Shown here in pieces: positions 9,881-19,702 of a stretch of DNA of 64,000 nucleotides (position 1 is its first letter; every line of letters begins with the position of its first letter). Below the pieces are notes generated by a model. That model had not been told where the DNA came from. It searched no databases and worked only from the letters and a program-made list of their open reading frames with translations. A program made the position numbers and the translations under genes. Source of the stretch: Bacteroidota bacterium (GTDB lineage: Bacteria; Bacteroidota; Bacteroidia; Flavobacteriales_D; Crocinitomicaceae); assembly GCA_030148165.1 (NCBI GenBank), contig JASBTZ010000003.1, positions 310,001 to 374,000 of the forward strand, written 5' to 3'.

Positions 9881-11173
9881 TTGAGTGAGGCAAGGATAAA
9901 TATATTCTGGTTTAGACGTGACTTGCGGCTGGATGATAATGTGGGGCTATCAAAGGCCTTGTCTACAGATGTAGCCACACTTCCCCTATTCATTTTCGAT
10001 GCAAATATTCTCGACGAGCTTGAATATGATGATGCAAGAGTAACTTTTATCTATGATAAACTAATCGAGATACAAGAAGAGCTCACGAAATTAGGTTCCG
10101 GAATCCTGATTAAGGTTGGTGATCCAATAAAGGTGTTTGAAGAGCTGTGTGGCCAATTTGCGATTGACAGCTTATACTGTAATCGCGACTACGAACCATA
10201 TGCTCGTGAGCGAGATGAATCCATCAAACAATTATTACAGCGCAAAGGCATCGATTTTAAAAGCTTTAAAGATCAGGTCATTTTTGAAGCAGATGAGATA
10301 CTGAAGTCGGATGGGAAACCATATACCGTATATACTCCTTATAAGAATGCCTGGCTGAAAAAATTCGAAGTCCCGGTAAATATTGTTGAAAGTGGCAATC
10401 ATTGGTTCATACATCAGTCGAGATTTCCTAAACTGGAAGAGATCGGGTTTAAAAGAAGTTCGGTTAACGTTGAAGCATATGATTTATCCGTTTTAGATAA
10501 ATACGTTCAATCAAGGGATATTCCTTCTCTGGATGCAACAAGCAAATTAGGACCACACTTGAGGTTTGGAACAATTGGCATCCGTCAATTAATTAATGAA
10601 ATACTTAAAACCGAACACAATAATGACGTATTCTTAAGTGAATTGATCTGGAGGGAATTCTTCTTTCAGATTCTTTATCATTTCCCTCATGTAGTTGACC
10701 AAAATTTCCGTTCGAAGTACAACGGAATTCAATGGCGCAATAATGAAGGAGAATTTAAGAAATGGTGTGATGGCGAAACCGGTTACCCTTTGGTGGATGC
10801 AGGAATGCGACAACTCAATCAAACAGGATATATGCATAATCGGGTGCGTATGATAACGGCAGGATTTCTCTGCAAACACCTTTTGATCGATTGGCGTTGG
10901 GGTGAAGCCTATTTTGCTCAAAAACTACTAGACTATGAGCTTTCTTCCAATAATGGTAACTGGCAGTGGGCTGCAGGGACAGGGTGTGACGCAGCACCTT
11001 ATTTTCGGGTATTTAATCCAACTGAGCAGGTAAAAAAGTTTGATCCGAAACTTTCATATATTCAACGGTGGGTGCCGGAAGTGGACTCATTGAATTATCC
11101 GAAGCCAATGGTAGAGCACAAGTTCGCAAGAGAGCGAGCTATTAATACTTATAAAGCAGGAATTATAAATTAA
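9881..11173 (+). CDS. phr: Deoxyribodipyrimidine photolyase / cryptochrome family (TTG start)
   Basis: FWFRRDLRLDDN, GPHLRFGTI, WREFFFQ, GYPLVDAGMRQLNQTGYMHNRVRM, NNGNWQWAAGTGCDAAPYFRVFNP. Confidence 0.93.
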   Translation: MSEARINIFWFRRDLRLDDNVGLSKALSTDVATLPLFIFDANILDELEYDDARVTFIYDKLIEIQEELTKLGSGILIKVGDPIKVFEELCGQFAIDSLYCNRDYEPYARERDESIKQLLQRKGIDFKSFKDQVIFEADEILKSDGKPYTVYTPYKNAWLKKFEVPVNIVESGNHWFIHQSRFPKLEEIGFKRSSVNVEAYDLSVLDKYVQSRDIPSLDATSKLGPHLRFGTIGIRQLINEILKTEHNNDVFLSELIWREFFFQILYHFPHVVDQNFRSKYNGIQWRNNEGEFKKWCDGETGYPLVDAGMRQLNQTGYMHNRVRMITAGFLCKHLLIDWRWGEAYFAQKLLDYELSSNNGNWQWAAGTGCDAAPYFRVFNPTEQVKKFDPKLSYIQRWVPEVDSLNYPKPMVEHKFARERAINTYKAGIIN

Positions 11174-11177
11174 TCAC

Positions 11178-11636
11178 ATGACACGTAGAATCATTCTTTT
11201 TCTGATCCTGAACTTCGGCGCACTAGGTATCGGTGGATTTCTAATGGGCAATGGACCTCTCGGAGATTGGTATTCAAATCTTAATCAGGCTCCCTGGACT
11301 CCTCCGGGTTGGGTCTTTGGTGCAGCCTGGACAAGCATTATGCTGTGCTTTAGCTTTTATATGGCAAAGGCATACGAGTTGATTCTAAACAAAAAGCTAT
11401 TGATCATTTTGTTCATTACTCAGTGGATGCTGAATGTAAGCTGGAATCCGGCTTTCTTTTATTTCCACCAGGTGTTGATCGGCTTGATGATCATAATTGT
11501 GCTTACGCTCCTTATAGGGATTTTCATCGTGCTTTATTCTAAAAAATTAGGAATTTGGTCGATTCTCATTCTGCCCTATTTCATCTGGTTGTGCATCGCG
11601 ACATCATTGAATTACTTCATCTACTTATACAACTAG
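11178..11636 (+). CDS. TspO/MBR family tryptophan-rich sensory protein
   Basis: APWTPPGWVFGAAWTSIM, LNVSWNPAFF motifs. Confidence 0.9.
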   Translation: MTRRIILFLILNFGALGIGGFLMGNGPLGDWYSNLNQAPWTPPGWVFGAAWTSIMLCFSFYMAKAYELILNKKLLIILFITQWMLNVSWNPAFFYFHQVLIGLMIIIVLTLLIGIFIVLYSKKLGIWSILILPYFIWLCIATSLNYFIYLYN

Positions 11637-11676
11637 CTGACGAAAAACTAAGTATTTACTAATGAATGTTTGAGTT

Positions 11677-12240
11677 TTAATAACTATACCTCAGAATAAC
11701 CTGTGTTGCTCCACCTCCATACTCTTGATAGTCAGCGTCCAGGTATTCGGCTCCTTCGATTTGATTCAAATACGAACGCACCTCAGATCGCAAGACACCC
11801 TCCCCAAAGCCATGTATGATCACGACATTCCTTATTTTCTTATCCTGGGCTTTCTCGATAAATTGTCGGCAAGCTTCTAATTGAGTTTGCACAATCTTCC
11901 TATTGGACCAACCCTGATGTGAATCAACAAGGGATTCAATGTGAAGATCGATCTCCCACAACTCCCCTCTTCTCTGCTTTTTATAGCGAATGGCCTTGTC
12001 CACTTCATTGCCCGATCCTTCTTCGTCTTTCGGAATAAAATCATCGAGCTGATAATCCTCGCCTCTCACATGGGTAATTGAGTTGATGTTGTATTTGCGT
12101 TCGAATCCGTCATCACAAAGCACAATCACATTATGGGAATCCGGTATTTGAGTAATAACTCCGCCACCCGGCTCATGCAGAAAAACGATTTTTTGTCCTT
12201 CGCTGTACATGGTTAAAACATCAGAACTGACCTTAACCAT
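11677..12240 (-). CDS. Smr-domain protein (start ambiguous: 12240 or 12210)
   Basis: LHIESLV...VVIIHGFGEGVLRSEVRSYL is an Smr domain; N-term GGGVITQI... resembles the DUF2027/Smr family. Confidence 0.8.
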   Translation of the reverse strand: MVKVSSDVLTMYSEGQKIVFLHEPGGGVITQIPDSHNVIVLCDDGFERKYNINSITHVRGEDYQLDDFIPKDEEGSGNEVDKAIRYKKQRRGELWEIDLHIESLVDSHQGWSNRKIVQTQLEACRQFIEKAQDKKIRNVVIIHGFGEGVLRSEVRSYLNQIEGAEYLDADYQEYGGGATQVILRYSY

Positions 12241-13160
12241 GGGAAGTCCAGCGTAAAATAAAGTAAGAATGGGACAGCGAAAGAAGCTACCCAGAGAAAG
12301 AGCATTAACACTTTAAACAGCATGGATGCATCTCGTTCAATCGGGGTAATCAAGACGTTGTTGACCTGACTAGCAATAATCGGATCTGACTCTTCACTTG
12401 GAACAGCATCTATGAACTTTTTAAGCTGTGGCGTATGTGCAAGAACCACATTTTTAATTTTGACAAAGTCCTTATTACTCAGAAATTTATAGTTAACTGC
12501 GATTTCTACATCTTTGCCTCGTAATTCCCGATGCATCTGGTATTGCTTTTGAAGCGCCCGAACACGAAAGGCCATGAAAAAGCCAAATAACATGATTATA
12601 TAACTGTTGAGCAACCAACCAACACCAATGATCAAAAGTGATGATATCAAGGCAAAAATCATCAGGAACAATTCATAGTTCTTGTGGACATATAATTTAA
12701 ATAACTGTCCACCATCTAAAGGGTCAAGCGGTAGCAAATTAATCAGGTTAAGTAAGAGGAAGAGCGAGCTCAATTCCACCATCCAATACGAGTGTACGAC
12801 GTTGCCGTACCACATCAAAACCGCGCCAATTATCACTCCTGGAATCGGACCCATTATTGTGACTATAAAGCTCTGTTTTTGAGAGTAGTTAGACTTCTTG
12901 CCTTGAACAAACGCTCCCATCAAAGGAATGAACAACATTCGCACATTCCGATAGCCAAAAAGTTTCATCATAGCAAAATGACCAAGCTCGTGAATCAGAA
13001 GTACAACCAGTAGATAAATGATGAAGTTGAGCATGTCCCCAAAAAGCAGGATAAAAACCAATACGAACATAACAATAGAGAAGATTGTCAGCGCTAAACT
13101 ACTTTTAGGCTGATGCTCTATAAGTTCGGGTTTTTGAGGATAAAAATCGTGATCTTCCAT
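12213..13160 (-). CDS. M50 site-2 protease-type membrane metalloprotease
   Basis: LLIHELGHFAMM (HExxH) and LLPLDPLDGGQL. Confidence 0.88.
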   Translation of the reverse strand: MEDHDFYPQKPELIEHQPKSSLALTIFSIVMFVLVFILLFGDMLNFIIYLLVVLLIHELGHFAMMKLFGYRNVRMLFIPLMGAFVQGKKSNYSQKQSFIVTIMGPIPGVIIGAVLMWYGNVVHSYWMVELSSLFLLLNLINLLPLDPLDGGQLFKLYVHKNYELFLMIFALISSLLIIGVGWLLNSYIIMLFGFFMAFRVRALQKQYQMHRELRGKDVEIAVNYKFLSNKDFVKIKNVVLAHTPQLKKFIDAVPSEESDPIIASQVNNVLITPIERDASMLFKVLMLFLWVASFAVPFLLYFTLDFPWLRSVLMF

Positions 13161-13198
13161 TCCTGCACTTCGTTTAAATGAAGGTACGGATTTTATCT

Positions 13199-14170
13199 TT
13201 ATTTGTTTTGCAACGCGGCAAAATCTTTGGCAAAATATGTTAAGATACCGTCTGCTCCTGACCGACGAATACTTAAAAGCATTTCGGACATTGCAGCTTC
13301 ATAGTCGAGCCAACCATTGGCAGAGGCCGCATAGATCATAGCGCACTCACCACTAACGTTGTAGGCTGTAATCGGTACTTCACAGTTTGACTTTAGATCG
13401 CTAATCACATCCAGGTAACACACTGCCGGCTTCACCATTAACATGTCCGCTCCTTCTTCTATATCCAGGAAAGCTTCTCGCAAGGCTTCCTTGCGGTTTG
13501 CCGGATTCATTTGATACGTCTTCTTGTCACCTCCTTTTGGTGCACTATCAAGTGCATCGCGGAAAGGTCCATAAAAAGCACTGGCGTATTTTGCTGAATA
13601 GGACATGATGCTTACATCCTGAAAATTATGTGAATCCAGTGCTTCACGAATAAACGCAACACGTCCATCCATCATGTCGCTTGGTCCGATGATATCTATA
13701 CCGGCCTGCGCTTGTGCGATAGCCATTTTTCCTAATATTGGGAGCGTCTCATCATTTAAGATTAAACCGTTTTCAACCAGACCATCGTGTCCATCTGTAG
13801 AATACGGATCCATGGCTACGTCACTCATCAATGAGACTTCAGGAAAATGCTTCTTGATCTCAGAGATAGCTTTCAGGTAGAAGTTATCTTCGGCGTAGCT
13901 ATAACTCGCAACCTTGTCTTTTTTATCTTCCGAAACAACCGGAAACAGTACATATTTATCTATTCCCAACTTGATACAGCTGTCTATCTCGGCCAAAAGC
14001 AGGTCCAAAGACCACCTGTAATTACCCGGCAACGAGCTGATCTCATCTTTAATTCCCGAACCTTCAATAAGGAATAAGGGATAAATCAAATTTTCAACCC
14101 CTAAATTGGTCTCACTTATCATGTCCCGAATAGCGGCACTTTTTCTGTTTCGTCTTGGTCTGATATTCAT
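13199..14170 (-). CDS. hemB: Delta-aminolevulinic acid dehydratase (porphobilinogen synthase)
   Basis: RPRRNRKSAAIRDMI, DIIGPSDMMDGRV, MLMVKPAVCYLDVI, AYNVSGECAMI. Confidence 0.95.
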   Translation of the reverse strand: MNIRPRRNRKSAAIRDMISETNLGVENLIYPLFLIEGSGIKDEISSLPGNYRWSLDLLLAEIDSCIKLGIDKYVLFPVVSEDKKDKVASYSYAEDNFYLKAISEIKKHFPEVSLMSDVAMDPYSTDGHDGLVENGLILNDETLPILGKMAIAQAQAGIDIIGPSDMMDGRVAFIREALDSHNFQDVSIMSYSAKYASAFYGPFRDALDSAPKGGDKKTYQMNPANRKEALREAFLDIEEGADMLMVKPAVCYLDVISDLKSNCEVPITAYNVSGECAMIYAASANGWLDYEAAMSEMLLSIRRSGADGILTYFAKDFAALQNK

Positions 14171-14261
14171 ATTCTGCTTGACTTACAAACAAAATTAACA
14201 ATTCACTTGATATATCTCTATTTTTACTATTTTTACATTTCGTAAACGAAGACGACACTTT

Positions 14262-15152
14262 ATGAAAAAGACAAAACTTAACCCTTATCTTTTTAGCATT
14301 GCATTGGGCGCATTGATGGTATCGTGCGGTCCTACAGAAGAGGAAACTCCTGTAGATCAGGATGTTTTCGATCCTAACAGTGCGTTAAACACCGTATTCG
14401 ATGGGAAGATCTTCAGTATTCCGTCACCGGTACAAACGGCTTACCTGATCAAGAATCTCGACCTTTCATTCGATAAAAGCCTCTTGAATAGTGATGCTGC
14501 TGTTAACGACTATGTAACTGAATATCAGCAGGCCCTGAATTTGGGTATATACGGAACTGATTTGGGTTATTCGGCTCTTTACAATCAGAAGAATACATCT
14601 TTAAAATATTTGAATGCAGTTGAAAAGTTAACTGCTCAACTTGGGCTTGACGCTGCATTTGATTCAAGCTTTATTTCCAGATTCGAGGCAAATAGCAATG
14701 ATGAAGATTCGATGATTATTTTAATGTCAGATGCATTTAAGAAGTCGGACAACTTCCTTAAGAATGCGAATCGTAAATCAACTTCAGCATTAATTCTTAC
14801 AGGTGGTTGGGTTGAATCAATCTACATTGCTTGTGAACTAAATGCCAAAAAGGACAGTGAAGAGATCAAACGAAGAATAGGTGAACAAAAGCAGTCGCTT
14901 AATTCGATCATTGACCTTCTAAACACGTACAATAAATCAGGAGCTAACGATGAATTAATAGCAGGGATGGAAGAACTGAAAGTGTCGTTCGATAAGATCC
15001 AATTCAACTATGAATATTCTGCACCTGAAACAGATGAAGAAGCTAAGCTTACGACTTTCCATCACGAACTTGAAGTGGAGTTTACAGAAGAAGTAATGGA
15101 AGAAATTGTAACGAAGCTAAGAGAAATTAGAACTAACATTATAAAAGCCTAA
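14262..15152 (+). CDS. Lipoprotein, hypothetical
   Basis: Lipobox MVSCGP; mostly helical; precedes and is collinear with the ABC transporter. Confidence 0.7.
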   Translation: MKKTKLNPYLFSIALGALMVSCGPTEEETPVDQDVFDPNSALNTVFDGKIFSIPSPVQTAYLIKNLDLSFDKSLLNSDAAVNDYVTEYQQALNLGIYGTDLGYSALYNQKNTSLKYLNAVEKLTAQLGLDAAFDSSFISRFEANSNDEDSMIILMSDAFKKSDNFLKNANRKSTSALILTGGWVESIYIACELNAKKDSEEIKRRIGEQKQSLNSIIDLLNTYNKSGANDELIAGMEELKVSFDKIQFNYEYSAPETDEEAKLTTFHHELEVEFTEEVMEEIVTKLREIRTNIIKA

Positions 15153-15156
15153 TCTG

Positions 15157-15582
15157 ATGAAATTATTCCTTATCGCCCTTATAACAGCTGTTAGTGTAAA
15201 CGTAGGATTTGCGCAAGATTGTGAGCGTATCGTAAAAAATACAGAAGAGCTTTTGAATACTGAAACAGGTGGATCAGAGTTTATTTCCGATGGTCAGGTT
15301 TATACGGCTTTTCTAGATCGGGAGAAAGCTGAATTTAAGACAACATTCTTTGGTAGTTCTACCTATAGAATTGCAACTAGTGCAGGATCTGATGAGAATT
15401 ATGTAATCTTCACGATCAGGGATCTTGAAGGAAACATCCTTTTCTCTAACAAGAACTACAAAAACGCACCTTATTGGGATTTCAAAGTAGTTGAAACTCT
15501 TCCCGTTACCATAGAAACAGAGCTTGACATGGACCTGAAAGTTACGGGTTGTGTCGTAATGCTGATCGGTTTCAAAAAATAG
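15157..15582 (+). CDS. Secreted protein, hypothetical
   Basis: Signal peptide MKLFLIALITAVSVNVGFAQ. Confidence 0.7.
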   Translation: MKLFLIALITAVSVNVGFAQDCERIVKNTEELLNTETGGSEFISDGQVYTAFLDREKAEFKTTFFGSSTYRIATSAGSDENYVIFTIRDLEGNILFSNKNYKNAPYWDFKVVETLPVTIETELDMDLKVTGCVVMLIGFKK

Positions 15583-15596
15583 TATTAAGCAATTGA

Positions 15597-18500
15597 ATGA
15601 GTGAAAGAATTCTTCGTGCCTTAATGCAACTCTTTGCGATTGTTGCAAAGGTTGACGAAGTTTCTTTTGATGACAATTCTGACGAGTCCCTTTCCATCCA
15701 GAGTACGAAAGGCAAGGAGATCATTGAAGCTTACCTCAAATCTGAGCTCAGTTCTGCCGATGTAAACAAGTACCTCAAGATATTTGATGACTTCCTGAAC
15801 ACCACACGTGGGAAGCTTTATTCTAAATCAGGTGGCGAAAAGCGCACCTCACTGCAGTCCGTAAAGGTTTTAAGAATCTGCGAACAAATCAACAAGGAGT
15901 TGACGCAACGTCAGAAGTTCCTCGTGCTGATTCGCATTATCGAGTTTATCAATGCTGACAATATTAAGACGGAACGTGAAATCGAATTCGTTAACACGGT
16001 GGCAGACTCCTTCCATATCGAACATGATGACTTCAATCAGATCAGTCGCTTTATTGATTCAAACAAAGACGAGATTGTAGATGAGAAGAATCACGTGTAC
16101 TACACCGATTCAAAGGATCTAGAGCTTGAAAAGGGAATTTCAGCTTACGCTGAAGGACTCGACGCTCCCATTCATGCGATATTTGTCCCAACGATTAAAG
16201 CTATCTTCTTTAAGTATTATGGCCTAGATGAATTGTACATCAATGGTCAGATCGTTGCTAACGACAAAACTCATGTCTTTAACGTTGGATCTACCGTAAG
16301 AACAACCAAGAGTAGTCAGATCTTCTACTCTGACATCGTTTCGAAGGTCAATAAAGTTGAAGATCACCAGCGAATTAGCTTCAAGATGAATAACGTCATC
16401 CACTCCTTTAAATCAGGAAAGGAAGCGGTTCGAAAATTATCCTTTAGCACAAACGAAGGCAAGTTGATTGGTATCATGGGTGGTTCAGGAACAGGTAAAA
16501 CAACCCTGTTGAACATCATGAATGGTAAGATGGAGCCCACATTTGGTTCTGTTGAGATCAACGGCATCAATCTTCACGAAAACCCGGAACTACTGGAGGG
16601 TATTATTGGAAACGTTAGTCAGGACGATATTTTGATCGAAGAACTCACTGTTTTCGAAAACCTATTCTATGGTGCGCGCCTATGTATGGGCCATTTAACG
16701 GATCAGCAGCTGGCTAAAAAGGTAATTGAAGTATTGAAGTCCCTCGGCTTATATGAAGCCCGAAGACTCAAGGTTGGATCCGTTCTTGAAAAAGTGATCT
16801 CCGGTGGACAGCGTAAGCGTTTGAACATTGCCCTGGAACTCATACGTGAGCCTGCAGTACTCTTTGTTGACGAACCAACATCAGGACTTTCAAGTAGAGA
16901 TTCTGAAAACATCATGGATTTGCTTAAAGAGTTATCATTAAATGGTAAGCTCGTTTTTGTCGTTATCCATCAGCCATCATCAAACATTTTCAAATTATTT
17001 GATCGTCTGATTATCATGGATGTGGGAGGATACCCGATTTATGATGGTATTCCATTAAATGCAGTAGCTCACTTTAAGACTTTCTCATTTCATGGTAACT
17101 CGCATGAAAGGGAATGTAGTCTCTGTGGTAATGTTAATCCGGAACAGATCTTTAATATTATCGATGCTAAAATTGTCGATGAATACGGAAATGAAACCAA
17201 TTATCGTAAACGCGAACCCAAGGATTGGCACGAGTTGTATCTACGCCACAAAAATAAATACAATACTGATCTCATAGATAAGCCGCCTCAGGTGAGAGCG
17301 AAATTACCTTCACGGATGAGGCAGTTTATGACCTACTTAAAAAGAGATACCCTAAGTAAGATCTCTAACATGCAGTATGTCATGGTGAATCTACTGGTCG
17401 CCCCTGCCCTGGCATTAGTACTTTCGTTTTTTATTAAGTATTTCGATTGGGCACGCGGCATTGACGACTATATCTTTTTCAAAAATCAGAACATTCCGCA
17501 ATATGTTTTTATTTCGGTAATTGTCGCCATCTTTCTGGGACTAACAGTTGCCGCTGAAGAAATCAATAAAGACAAGAAGATACTAGCTCGAGAAAAGTTC
17601 CTGAATTTATCGAGGAACAGCTATTTGGGATCGAAGGTATTAATCATGTTCACTATTTCAGCCATCCAGTCCTTAAGTTTTGTACTGATTGGAAACCTGA
17701 TTCTTGAAGTTCCAGGAATGTGGTGGCAATACTGGCTTATTCTTTTTTCTACCTCCTGTGTTTCAAATCTGGCAGGCCTGAACATCTCCAGCGCTTTCAA
17801 CTCGGCAAAGGTAATTTATATAATTGTACCACTGTTAATCATTCCTCAGTTGTTATTCAGTGGAGTGATCGTCAAATTCGATAAGCTACACCCCTCTCTT
17901 TCAGCATCTACGAAAGTTCCATGGGTAGGTGAAATGATGGTGTCCAGATGGGCATATGAGGCTATCACTGTTGAACAACAAACAAATAACAGTCTTGAAA
18001 AGAACTACTTTGTTCACAAAGCTGCAAAGTCAAAAGCTACCTGGAAAAAAGATTTCTGGGTTCCTGAAATGGAAACGAATGTTACGACAATGATCGACCC
18101 ATCTTCTTCTGAAAAAGCTAAAGAAAACGCCCGTCTGCTTTTGATTAATGAGATTGAAAAAGAAGATGCCAGGATCAGTGGATTAGATTGCTATAATTGT
18201 ATTGAAGACCTCAAGAACAAGGAGATGGATTCAGACGCTGACTTCAAGGCTATCTGGGGCTTTCTTGACACCCTTCACATGCATTTCAATTCAACCGCCA
18301 ATAAGATGAACGACAGCATTCAATCTTTCATTGACAAGCTTGGTCCGGATAAATACAAGGAGTTGAAAATGAGAATTACTAATGAAGCATTGGAAGACCT
18401 GTTAACCAATCGACTTGAAGAAAACAAAATCCTAACCATCGATCATGAGATTTATCAGAACGATGATCCCGTTTACAACGATCCTACGGATAAGGCTTTC

Positions 18501-18701
18501 TTCGAAACGCATTTTTATGCACCTTACAAATACCCGTTTGGATTGAAGGTTAGAACCTATTGGGCGAACCTGGTATTCATATGGTTGCTCTCCGTAATTT
18601 CCTATTTCGTTCTGTATTATGATTTACTGAAGGCCATTATGGATAAAGGAGCAACCATTATCAATCGGCTTAAAATAAAAAAGACCCCTATCATTCGTTA
18701 G
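15597..18701 (+). CDS. ABC-2 type transporter with fused ATPase and permease and long N-terminal TerB-like/regulatory domain
   Basis: Walker A GGSGTGKTT, signature ISGGQRKRLNIA, Walker B VLFVDEPTSGL, C-terminal TM domains; N-term ~170 aa helical (TerB-like). Confidence 0.88.
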   Translation: MSERILRALMQLFAIVAKVDEVSFDDNSDESLSIQSTKGKEIIEAYLKSELSSADVNKYLKIFDDFLNTTRGKLYSKSGGEKRTSLQSVKVLRICEQINKELTQRQKFLVLIRIIEFINADNIKTEREIEFVNTVADSFHIEHDDFNQISRFIDSNKDEIVDEKNHVYYTDSKDLELEKGISAYAEGLDAPIHAIFVPTIKAIFFKYYGLDELYINGQIVANDKTHVFNVGSTVRTTKSSQIFYSDIVSKVNKVEDHQRISFKMNNVIHSFKSGKEAVRKLSFSTNEGKLIGIMGGSGTGKTTLLNIMNGKMEPTFGSVEINGINLHENPELLEGIIGNVSQDDILIEELTVFENLFYGARLCMGHLTDQQLAKKVIEVLKSLGLYEARRLKVGSVLEKVISGGQRKRLNIALELIREPAVLFVDEPTSGLSSRDSENIMDLLKELSLNGKLVFVVIHQPSSNIFKLFDRLIIMDVGGYPIYDGIPLNAVAHFKTFSFHGNSHERECSLCGNVNPEQIFNIIDAKIVDEYGNETNYRKREPKDWHELYLRHKNKYNTDLIDKPPQVRAKLPSRMRQFMTYLKRDTLSKISNMQYVMVNLLVAPALALVLSFFIKYFDWARGIDDYIFFKNQNIPQYVFISVIVAIFLGLTVAAEEINKDKKILAREKFLNLSRNSYLGSKVLIMFTISAIQSLSFVLIGNLILEVPGMWWQYWLILFSTSCVSNLAGLNISSAFNSAKVIYIIVPLLIIPQLLFSGVIVKFDKLHPSLSASTKVPWVGEMMVSRWAYEAITVEQQTNNSLEKNYFVHKAAKSKATWKKDFWVPEMETNVTTMIDPSSSEKAKENARLLLINEIEKEDARISGLDCYNCIEDLKNKEMDSDADFKAIWGFLDTLHMHFNSTANKMNDSIQSFIDKLGPDKYKELKMRITNEALEDLLTNRLEENKILTIDHEIYQNDDPVYNDPTDKAFFETHFYAPYKYPFGLKVRTYWANLVFIWLLSVISYFVLYYDLLKAIMDKGATIINRLKIKKTPIIR

Positions 18702-18730
18702 AGGTCTTATATCTATAAGTTTTTTTGTTG
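18687..18730 (+). terminator. Intrinsic terminator overlapping the end of the ABC transporter gene
   Basis: AAGACC...GGTCTT stem with downstream T-rich tract (gtttttttg). Confidence 0.55.
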
Positions 18731-18731
18731 C

Positions 18732-19478
18732 TTACATGAGCATACCACCGCAAACCTGAATGGTTTGGCCCGTGATGTACCCTGACATATCTGAACCCAG
18801 GAATACTGTAAGGTTTGCTACATCCAACGGTGTCCCGCCTCTTTTTAACGGAATCGCGTTTCTCCATTCATTCACTACCTTTTCATCCAGAGCGTCTGTC
18901 ATTTCAGTCTCGATGAATCCGGGTGCGATAGCATTACATCTGATATTTCTCGATCCCAGCTCTTGCGCCACTGATTTAGTGAACCCAATTAATCCAGCTT
19001 TAGAGGCTGCGTAGTTCGCCTGACCTGCGTTACCGCTAACTCCTACAACAGATGACATATTAATGATCGATCCACTGCGTGCCTTTAGCATAGGTCGCTG
19101 CACAGCCTTGGTCAAATTAAAGGCCGATTTCAAATTCGTGTTAATGACTTCATCCCACTGCTCTTCCGTCATTCGCATCAACAAGGTGTCTCTGGTGATT
19201 CCCGCGTTGTTAACAAGGACATCGATCGTTCCGTAAGCTTCCACAACCTGGTCCACAAGTGCTTGTGCATCGTCAAACTTAGATGCATCCGATTTAAATC
19301 CTTTTGCTTCTCCTCCATTGGCAGTTAATTCCTGCTCAAGAGCTTTCGCTCTTTCTTCAGAAGAAAGATATGTGAAGGCCACTTTCGCCCCCTGATTAAC
19401 ACATTCTTCGGCTATTGCTTTTCCAATTCCTCTTGATGCCCCTGTGATCAGCACCACTTTATTTTCTAATAATCCCAT
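18732..19478 (-). CDS. fabG: 3-oxoacyl-ACP reductase; start moved from 19499 to ATG 19478
   Basis: VLITGASRGIG, NNAGITRD, YAASKAGLIGFTKS; TATATTTG promoter box at 19497-19504 overlaps the track start. Confidence 0.93.
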   Translation of the reverse strand: MGLLENKVVLITGASRGIGKAIAEECVNQGAKVAFTYLSSEERAKALEQELTANGGEAKGFKSDASKFDDAQALVDQVVEAYGTIDVLVNNAGITRDTLLMRMTEEQWDEVINTNLKSAFNLTKAVQRPMLKARSGSIINMSSVVGVSGNAGQANYAASKAGLIGFTKSVAQELGSRNIRCNAIAPGFIETEMTDALDEKVVNEWRNAIPLKRGGTPLDVANLTVFLGSDMSGYITGQTIQVCGGMLM

Positions 19479-19496
19479 TGATTCTGAATTTGGCTT

Positions 19497-19504
19497 CAAA
19501 TATA
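19497..19504 (-). promoter_or_regulatory. -7 box TATATTTG for fabG
   Basis: TAnnTTTG on the minus strand, 18 nt before ATG 19478. Confidence 0.6.
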
Positions 19505-19668
19505 ATGAAAGGTTCTAAACAACATGCAGAGCACCGATTTATATGGCGAAAACTATCTAAAATTCATTGGGAACTGCAATTTGCTCATTAACCCGTCTGA
19601 ATTTTGGATTTGACCCTACTTGCTTCTAAATTTAGTGTAGGTTTAGTTGTAAAAGGTAGGTTAGGTAT

Positions 19669-19696
19669 AGAAGCAGTCAATAAGTTGACTGCTTCT
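19669..19696. terminator. Perfect 12-bp hairpin AGAAGCAGTCAA-TAAG-TTGACTGCTTCT
   Basis: Perfect inverted repeat 19669-19680 / 19685-19696; T5 tract only on the + strand side (19700-19704). Confidence 0.75.
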
Positions 19697-19702
19697 GTCT
19701 TT

